DNA from: Demetria terragena DSM 11295
GTDB taxonomy: Bacteria > Actinomycetota > Actinomycetes > Actinomycetales > Dermatophilaceae
NCBI RefSeq assembly: GCF_000376825.1
Contig: NZ_AQXW01000004.1
Span: 2,418,001 to 2,482,000 of the forward strand
Length of the DNA stretch: 64,000 bases
Reading direction: 5' to 3'
The position numbers and the translations under genes are program-made. The first letter of the stretch is position 1. The number at the start of each line of letters is the position of its first letter. Below the pieces are notes generated by a model that was not told where the DNA came from, did no database searches, and saw only the letters and a list, made by a program, of their open reading frames with translations. Positions 58,628-64,000 of this stretch are shown piece by piece.

Positions 58628-59371
58628 CTACGGCGTGCTGACCGGCGCGCCACCGAGCCGCTTGCGCATGGCCGCCATGCTCTTGATCTGTGCTGTCTGT
58701 CCAGCCCCAATGTCGTTGGCGAGCCTGCCGGTCTCGATGTCTGTGCCGCCCGCCTTGTATCGGTCGTCGATCATGGTCAGCGCGCCACCGTGATGGGTGA
58801 TCATCAGACCGAGGAAGGTGATGTCCTTTTGTTTGCCCTTGGCCTTGCTGAGCTTTTTCAACTCGGCGGCGGATGCCATGCCGGGCATGTCGGAATGGTC
58901 GGTCTTTCCGGTGGCGGAGTGCGTGCCGCCGTGGTCGTGGCCGGAAGATTTCGAGCCTGCGTTGTCTTTGAGCCACTTTTTCATATAGGTGATCTCGGGT
59001 GTTTGCTCTGCCTTGATCCGCGAGGCCATTCGCTTCACCTCGGGGTCGGTGAGTTTTCCGTCCACCATGTTGACCATCACGACAGCCTGGGCATGGTGAT
59101 GAATCATGTCGCTCATGAAGGTCACGTCGGCCTGAGTCGCCGGCGTGGAACTCGGCGACAACGCCGGTCCCGTCAGCGTCTTGTTGGGCTCGCCGGGGCG
59201 GCCGGGCTGCAAGACCGGAACAGAGTCGGTCGGTGCCGGTGTTCCAGTCGCCCCGCTGCGGTCGGCGCTGGAGTCGTCAGAGCAGCCGGTCAGGAGTGCG
59301 CCGCTGAGGGCCAGGATCGTGCAGAGGGCTGGCATACGGAATCGGGAAGACGCGGGCATAGGACGCATCAT
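58628..59371 (-). CDS. DUF305 lipoprotein
   Basis: 247 residues. Lipoprotein signal with lipobox LSGALLTGC, then a Ser/Thr/Pro-rich linker and a DUF305 four-helix domain: DVTFMSDMIHHHAQAVVMVNM near 88-108 and FLGLMITHHGGALTMID near 190, with the paired MIxHHxxA motifs that likely bind a metal (copper or iron) at the outer surface; a His-rich loop (SSGHDHGGTHSATGKTDHSDMPGM) lies between. ATG at 59371 (or 59368). Divergent from the LVIVD gene. Actinobacterial DUF305 proteins are often linked to copper handling, matching CopC 5 kb away, though no direct link is shown. Confidence 0.92.
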   Translation of the reverse strand: MMRPMPASSRFRMPALCTILALSGALLTGCSDDSSADRSGATGTPAPTDSVPVLQPGRPGEPNKTLTGPALSPSSTPATQADVTFMSDMIHHHAQAVVMVNMVDGKLTDPEVKRMASRIKAEQTPEITYMKKWLKDNAGSKSSGHDHGGTHSATGKTDHSDMPGMASAAELKKLSKAKGKQKDITFLGLMITHHGGALTMIDDRYKAGGTDIETGRLANDIGAGQTAQIKSMAAMRKRLGGAPVSTP

Positions 59372-59489
59372 GACATTGCCCAAAACCTGATGGGTGCAAA
59401 CGCCCACGTTACTGATCAGTCTGCGCCACACTGAGCAGGCTAAGGGAGAAAGCCCCGGAAACACCGGGCACTGCAATGGAGGTCCGACG

Positions 59490-60971
59490 ATGGGTTCGAG
59501 GCGGTCGCGCTCGAAGGTAGCGCTGCTCACCACGGGGTTACTGACCACCACGATGGGCGTGGGCGTGGGCAGTGCACTCGCCGATCCCGGTGATGGCTCG
59601 GGTGCTGTAGGAAACGACAAAGTAGTCAATCGAGGTCTGGCCAAGACGCCGAGCAGTAACAAGTCGGAGATCGGTCGCTCTGGTACGGACCTGGGCCCCG
59701 GCGAGATCGGCCGAAGCAAAAACATGAAGCACTTGGCCAACGTGCGACCAGACGGTCCGCTGGCCACCGACACTGGAACTGACATTGCGTTCCAGGACGA
59801 CAAGGCCTTCGTTGGCAACTACTCAGGCTTCTCGATCTGGGACATCAAAACCCCGAGTAAGCCCCGCAAGATTGCGCAGGTCTCCTGCCCCGGATCGCAA
59901 AATGACATCTCAGTGTCAGGCGACCGCCTTTACCTCTCCACGGACGTGGCGCGTAGCGACGACTCGTGTGCATCCACGGGCGGTTCCGGCACCGATAAGG
60001 CGAGTTGGGAGGGAATCAAAATCTTCGATATCAGCGACCTGAAGAAGCCGCGCTACGTTCAGGCTGTTGAGACGGCGTGTGGTTCCCACACCCACACCCT
60101 CGTTCCTGGCGGCAAGTCGAAGGAGTACCTCTACGTCTCGAGTTATAGCCCGTCTAAGTCGTTGCCCGACTGCCAGCCGCCGCACGACTCCATCTCGATC
60201 ATTGAGGTGCCCAAGAAGCGGCCTGCGGCAGCGAAGGTCGTCGCCGAGCCCAACCTGTTCCCCGATGGCGGGACAGAGAGTCCTGACCTGCTCGCGGGTG
60301 GCACCAGCGGCTGCCACGACATCACGGTCTACCCGGCGAAAAACCTGGCGGCCGGGGCATGCATGGGCGACGGCATCATCATGAGCATCGCCGACCCGAA
60401 GAACCCGAAGGTGATTGAGCGGGTCTCTGACCGCAACTTCGATTTCTGGCACTCGGCCACGTTCACCAATGACGGAAGCAAGGTGCTGTTCACCGACGAG
60501 TTGGGTGGCGGTAACACCGCGACCTGCGATGAGACGACCGCGCCGTTCCGTGGCGCCAACGCCATCTATAACCTCAACGGCCGAAACAAGTTGAAGTTCC
60601 AGTCGTACTTCAAGATTGACCGCCACCAGCACCCATCAGAGAACTGTGTGTCGCACAACGGGTCGCTGATTCCGGTCAAGGGCAAGAACATCATGGTTCA
60701 GTCCTGGTACATGGGCGGCACCAATGTGTGGGACTTCACCAACCCGACCAAGCCTCGGGAAATCGGCTACTTCGAGCGTGGCCCGGAGAAGGTCAAGGGT
60801 GACGGCGGCGGAACCTGGTCGTCCTACTACTACAACGGGCACATCTACTCTTCTGACCTGGGCATGGGCCTCGATGTCTTGAAGATCACCGGCAAGGATT
60901 TCAAGAGCGCCGCGAAGGTGAAGATGGGCGAGTTCAACCCGCAGTCTCAGCCGTTCATTCAGAACCGGTAA
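59490..60971 (+). CDS. Secreted LVIVD-repeat beta-propeller protein
   Basis: 493 residues. Sec signal (SKVALLTTGLLTTTMGVGVGSALA), then beta-propeller blades: AFQDDKAFVGNYSGFSIWDIKTPSKPRKIAQVSCPG, GIKIFDISDLKKPRYVQAVETACGSHTHTL, GTNVWDFTNPTKPREIGYFERG, which are LVIVD repeats, plus HDITVYPAKNLAAGACMGDGIIMSIADPKNP. Several cysteines may pair. Likely extracellular; binding partner unknown. ATG at 59490 with GGAGG eight bases upstream; the frame to 59394 lacks a signal. Paired divergently with DUF305 lipoprotein, 118 bases apart. A strong hairpin follows. Confidence 0.9.
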   Translation: MGSRRSRSKVALLTTGLLTTTMGVGVGSALADPGDGSGAVGNDKVVNRGLAKTPSSNKSEIGRSGTDLGPGEIGRSKNMKHLANVRPDGPLATDTGTDIAFQDDKAFVGNYSGFSIWDIKTPSKPRKIAQVSCPGSQNDISVSGDRLYLSTDVARSDDSCASTGGSGTDKASWEGIKIFDISDLKKPRYVQAVETACGSHTHTLVPGGKSKEYLYVSSYSPSKSLPDCQPPHDSISIIEVPKKRPAAAKVVAEPNLFPDGGTESPDLLAGGTSGCHDITVYPAKNLAAGACMGDGIIMSIADPKNPKVIERVSDRNFDFWHSATFTNDGSKVLFTDELGGGNTATCDETTAPFRGANAIYNLNGRNKLKFQSYFKIDRHQHPSENCVSHNGSLIPVKGKNIMVQSWYMGGTNVWDFTNPTKPREIGYFERGPEKVKGDGGGTWSSYYYNGHIYSSDLGMGLDVLKITGKDFKSAAKVKMGEFNPQSQPFIQNR

Positions 60972-60986
60972 GCACGCGAGTTCACC

Positions 60987-61021
60987 GAAGTGGCCCGTAG
61001 GGGATCCCTACGGGCCACTTC
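60987..61021 (+). terminator. Hairpin terminator after the LVIVD gene
   Basis: GAAGTGGCCCGTAGG and its inverse (15 bp) with a five-base loop, 15 bases after the stop. Confidence 0.8.
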
Positions 61022-61096
61022 ACGTGTGTGGGGTTTTCCTCAGGCCCGCCGTGCGGCATCCTGAAAGACGACGGATGTGTTGAAGCGGTGGGTGGT

Positions 61097-62296
61097 GTGG
61101 CACAGATAAGTCGACGGACGGCAGTTGGTGGCGCACTAGCGGGGGCGATGGGTGCCGCGTCGGGTTGTGCGTTTGACGGGTCTGATGAGAAGTCATCGTC
61201 CTCGAGTACGTCGGCGAAGTCGTCGAAAACCCGGCATGCACGGCCCATCGGCGACGGGTCGATGTCCGATTCCGGCCCGCAACCGAAGCAGCGTCGCTGG
61301 CGCCGACTGAAGCCCGGTCAGGAGCCGCCGCAGTTCGTGGTGATCTCGTGGGACGGGGGCGGCGAGTCGAGCCTGAAGCTCAACAGCCATTTCCAGCGGG
61401 TAGCCCGTGAATGCGGTGCGTCGATGACGATCTTCCTCACGGGGATCTATTTCGTACCGGAAAGCAAGCGCACGATTTATCACCCCCCTGGTCGGGAGCC
61501 GGGAGAGTCCGATCTCGGTTTTTATCCGGAGCGATTCGTGCGGGACACGATCGAACAGACGGGAAAGGCGTGGTGGGGAGGCCACGAGATCGGTACGCAC
61601 TTCAACGGTCACTTCTGCGGGCCCAAAGGTGTCTCGACCTGGACGCCGGAGCAGTGGAAGGACGAAATTTCCCAAGCCCACACGTTTGTGGCGTCCTGGA
61701 AGACCACGACCGGGTTCACCGACCTTCCCGCCCTACCCTTCGACTATCGGAAGGAACTGGTCGGCGGGCGCACCCCGTGCCTGGAGGGCACCGACAACCT
61801 GCGCAAGGCGGCTGCCGATCTCGGCTGGCGGTATGACTCCAGCGGCGCCCGCTACGCCACCTGGCCGCACAAAGTCGAGGGCCTGTGGGATCTGTCGATG
61901 CAGTCCGTGCCCTACCCCGGCTCACGATCGGGGATCGTCGCGATGGACTACAACTTCCTCTACCAACAATCCGCGGGCAAGGTCAACGGCGACCCGGGTC
62001 AGCGCACTCAATGGCTGCGGCAAACCGTCGACTCGTTGATGGCGGGCTTCCGGCAAGCACGCGACGGCAACCGGGCGCCGTTCGTCATCGGCAATCACTT
62101 CGAGCACTGGAACGGCGGGATCTATATGAAGGCGGTCGAAGAGGTGATGCGCAACCTGTCGGGAGAGCCCGATACTCACATGGTCTCCTTTCGGCAGTTA
62201 TGCGATTGGTTGGACGCCCAGGATCCAGAGGTCTTGGGACGACTTCAGCGCTTGGGCAGCGCGCCGCAGAAGGGCTGGGCGAGGTACCTCGCCTAG
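61097..62296 (+). CDS. Tat-exported lipoprotein, polysaccharide-deacetylase-like
   Basis: 399 residues. Signal ISRRTAVGGALAGAMGAASGC combines a twin-arginine motif with a lipobox, so a Tat lipoprotein; a Ser/Lys-rich linker follows. The catalytic part reads VVISWDGGGESSLKL where NodB deacetylases have TFDDG, then ASMTIFLTGIYFV and GGHEIGTHFNGHF (H-x3-H metal pair), and a C-terminal NHFEHWNGGIYMKAVEEVM. The second Asp of TFDDG is Gly here, so metal binding or activity may differ from usual. GTG at 61097 (or 61088) begins the signal; earlier frame is not supported. The next gene's -10 box overlaps its stop. Confidence 0.8.
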   Translation: MAQISRRTAVGGALAGAMGAASGCAFDGSDEKSSSSSTSAKSSKTRHARPIGDGSMSDSGPQPKQRRWRRLKPGQEPPQFVVISWDGGGESSLKLNSHFQRVARECGASMTIFLTGIYFVPESKRTIYHPPGREPGESDLGFYPERFVRDTIEQTGKAWWGGHEIGTHFNGHFCGPKGVSTWTPEQWKDEISQAHTFVASWKTTTGFTDLPALPFDYRKELVGGRTPCLEGTDNLRKAAADLGWRYDSSGARYATWPHKVEGLWDLSMQSVPYPGSRSGIVAMDYNFLYQQSAGKVNGDPGQRTQWLRQTVDSLMAGFRQARDGNRAPFVIGNHFEHWNGGIYMKAVEEVMRNLSGEPDTHMVSFRQLCDWLDAQDPEVLGRLQRLGSAPQKGWARYLA

Positions 62297-62305
62297 GGTC
62301 GGGTC

Positions 62306-64000
62306 ATGTCGGACAGGTATCAGATGGGCGCGACCGTCCATGACGGTGGAGTGTCATTTCGGGTGTGGGCGCCCTTCGCGCAGCAGGTTGCGGTCGTCGG
62401 TGACTTCAATGACTGGGATGCCAGCGCGCATCCACTGCAACGGACGCGCAACGGGCGATGGTCAGGCGAGGTGCCGGGCGCCGGCGTCGGGCAGGAATAC
62501 CGCTTCCATCTCGTCGCCTCAGACGGCAGCGAGCTGTCGCGGATTGACCCGTACGCCCGCCAGGTCACCAACTCGGTCGGGAACGGCGTCATCTACGACC
62601 ACGGTGATTTCGACTGGCAGGGCGATGACTATGGGTGCCCGCCCCGAGATGACCTGGTGATCTACGAACTGCACATCGGGTCCTTCTACGCCGAGGATCC
62701 CAGCCGTCCTGGCACCTTCGAGATGGCGTACAGCCGCCTCGACCACCTGGTGGCGCTCGGCATCAACGCGATCGAGATTATGCCGGTGATGGAGTTCGCG
62801 GGAGACCGCTCATGGGGGTATAACCCAGCGCACCCGTTTGCCGTGGAGTCGGTCTATGGCGGTCCGGACGCGCTGAAGACGCTGGTGCGGGAAGCGCACC
62901 GGCGTGGCCTGGCCGTGATTGTCGACGTCGTCTACAACCACTTTGGGCCCAGCGACCTCGATCTGTGGCAGTTCGACGGCTGGAGCGAAAACGGCAAGGG
63001 CGGAATCTACTTCTACAACGACGACCGGTCGCAGACCCCATGGGGTGACACCCGCCCCGATTACGGTCGGCCCGAGGTGCGGCAATACATCTATGACAAC
63101 GCGGTGTCGTGGCTGCGCGACTTTCATGCCGACGGGTTGCGCTGGGATATGACGCCGTACGTCCGCAGTGTCGATGGCGGCGGGCAGAACCTCCCCGACG
63201 GCTGGTCCCTGATGCAGGAGGTCAACGAACACCTGAGCGCCGACTGGCCCGATGTGGTGCTCCTCGCCGAGGACATGCAGGGCAAGCCAGAGATCACCTC
63301 GGTGGCGAAGTTCCATGCGCAGTGGGATGGTGCGTTCGTGCACCCGGTTCGTGCGGCGATGATCGCGATGGATGACGGTTCGCGCTCGATGCCAGCGCTC
63401 GCGCAGGCGGTCGCCACGCGCTACAACGACGATGCCTTCCAGCGGGTGGTCTACACCGAATCGCACGACGAGGTGGCCAATGGTCGCGCTCGCCTCCCCG
63501 AGGAGATCGATGGCGAGAATCCGCGAGCGTGGCACGCCCGGAAGCGTTCGATGCTGGGCGCCGCGATCACCCTCACCAGTCCCGGGATCCCCATGCTCTT
63601 CCAGGGCCAGGAGTTCTTGGAGGACGAGTGGTTCCGTGACGATGTGCCGTTGGAATGGCACCTGTCTGAGGAGTTCCATGGTGTGGTGCGGGCGTACGCC
63701 GACCTGATCCAGTTGCGCCGCAACGTGTCTGGCGGGATCCCAGGTTTGCGCGGACAGCACGTCGGCGTCACTCACGTTGATGACCAGGCCAAGGTGCTCG
63801 CCTATGTGCGCAGCAGCGCGCCGAGCGCTGCGCCGGGTGATGCGCTGGTCGTCGTCAACGCTTCCCATCAGGAGTATCGGGACTATTACCTCGGGACATC
63901 CGTTCCGGGGCGGTGGGAACTGGTCTTCAACGGCGACGCGCGTGCGTACTCGGATGACTTTGGTGATGTCAGTTCCGGCGACCTGTATGCCGGCCCGGAC
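62306..64000 (+). CDS. GH13 alpha-amylase-family enzyme, glycogen branching/trehalohydrolase-like (truncated by window edge)
   Basis: 565 codons visible, no stop before the edge. N-terminal CBM48-like domain (SFRVWAPFAQQVAVVGDFNDWDASAHPL) followed by the GH13 barrel: DVVYNH (region I), DGLRWDMTP with nucleophile Asp (region II), LLAEDMQG with acid/base Glu (region III) and YTESHDEVANG (region IV). The GYNPAHPFAVESVYGGPDALKTLVREAH block resembles GlgB and TreZ enzymes; I lean to a 1,4-alpha-glucan branching-type enzyme but cannot settle it. ATG at 62306 is exactly six bases after TAGGGT (62294-62299), which overlaps the previous stop codon. Confidence 0.85.
   Translation, partial: MSDRYQMGATVHDGGVSFRVWAPFAQQVAVVGDFNDWDASAHPLQRTRNGRWSGEVPGAGVGQEYRFHLVASDGSELSRIDPYARQVTNSVGNGVIYDHGDFDWQGDDYGCPPRDDLVIYELHIGSFYAEDPSRPGTFEMAYSRLDHLVALGINAIEIMPVMEFAGDRSWGYNPAHPFAVESVYGGPDALKTLVREAHRRGLAVIVDVVYNHFGPSDLDLWQFDGWSENGKGGIYFYNDDRSQTPWGDTRPDYGRPEVRQYIYDNAVSWLRDFHADGLRWDMTPYVRSVDGGGQNLPDGWSLMQEVNEHLSADWPDVVLLAEDMQGKPEITSVAKFHAQWDGAFVHPVRAAMIAMDDGSRSMPALAQAVATRYNDDAFQRVVYTESHDEVANGRARLPEEIDGENPRAWHARKRSMLGAAITLTSPGIPMLFQGQEFLEDEWFRDDVPLEWHLSEEFHGVVRAYADLIQLRRNVSGGIPGLRGQHVGVTHVDDQAKVLAYVRSSAPSAAPGDALVVVNASHQEYRDYYLGTSVPGRWELVFNGDARAYSDDFGDVSSGDLYAGPD

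Overview
The window is a high-GC actinobacterial chromosome segment. Evidence: SD-poor genes preceded by a TAnnnT box six bases before a GTG/ATG, Actinobacteria-restricted families (DUF3151, DUF3073, PRC/DUF2382, F420-type LLM oxidoreductase, sunset-domain protein), Tat-exported enzymes, and a tRNA Glu-Asp-Phe cluster. A Micrococcales relative (Dermacoccaceae/Dermatophilaceae-like) is my best guess, but that is inference from gene content only.

Layout. 1-2400: tail of an ECF sigma factor, then a CGNR regulator divergent from an MFS exporter. 2618-9097: fructose-bisphosphate aldolase, a LacI regulator and a convergent GH32/sugar ABC operon. 9261-10638: DUF3151 and a LuxR-HTH regulator. 10670-17182: a compact polyol/tetritol catabolic operon (Zn-alcohol dehydrogenase, CsbX-type transporter, DhaK-DhaL kinase, RpiB-like isomerase, SDR) divergent from a SorC-family regulator. 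17258-24226: MFS transporter, a 56-bp perfect palindrome, purA, a Tat-exported GH109-type enzyme, a phosphotransferase overlapping a class I lysyl-tRNA synthetase. 24218-32824: small stress and metabolic genes, a frameshifted AraC regulator, chorismate mutase, HelD and a second LuxR-HTH regulator. 32929-43549: purD, purC, an orphan FetB-like permease, a large single-chain purL, spermidine-synthase-like protein, a HAL-like lyase, a sterol-carrier-family protein and an LLM oxidoreductase. 43569-49921: a small class I lanthipeptide locus (LanA, LanB, LanC on the minus strand) with a tiny membrane protein and a repeat-rich sunset-domain protein upstream in the same orientation. 50015-54546: purF, purM, DUF3073, CopC and three tRNAs. 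54656-59371: PHP protein, two tandem-repeat arrays, membrane proteins, an MFS transporter, DUF305. 59490-64000: LVIVD-repeat protein, Tat lipoprotein deacetylase, and the start of a GH13 enzyme that runs off the window.

How it works together. Five de novo purine genes (purA, purD, purC, purL, purF, purM make six with adenylosuccinate synthetase) form a dispersed housekeeping backbone, with accessory blocks placed between them: sugar uptake/hydrolysis, polyol catabolism and the lanthipeptide locus. The lanthipeptide locus is the best candidate for an undescribed system: its precursor has exactly three Thr and three Cys and no Ser in the putative core, next to a full-length dehydratase and a cyclase, with no transporter or protease in view. 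A HAL-family enzyme lacking the normal Ala-Ser-Gly triad is the best enzymological oddity.
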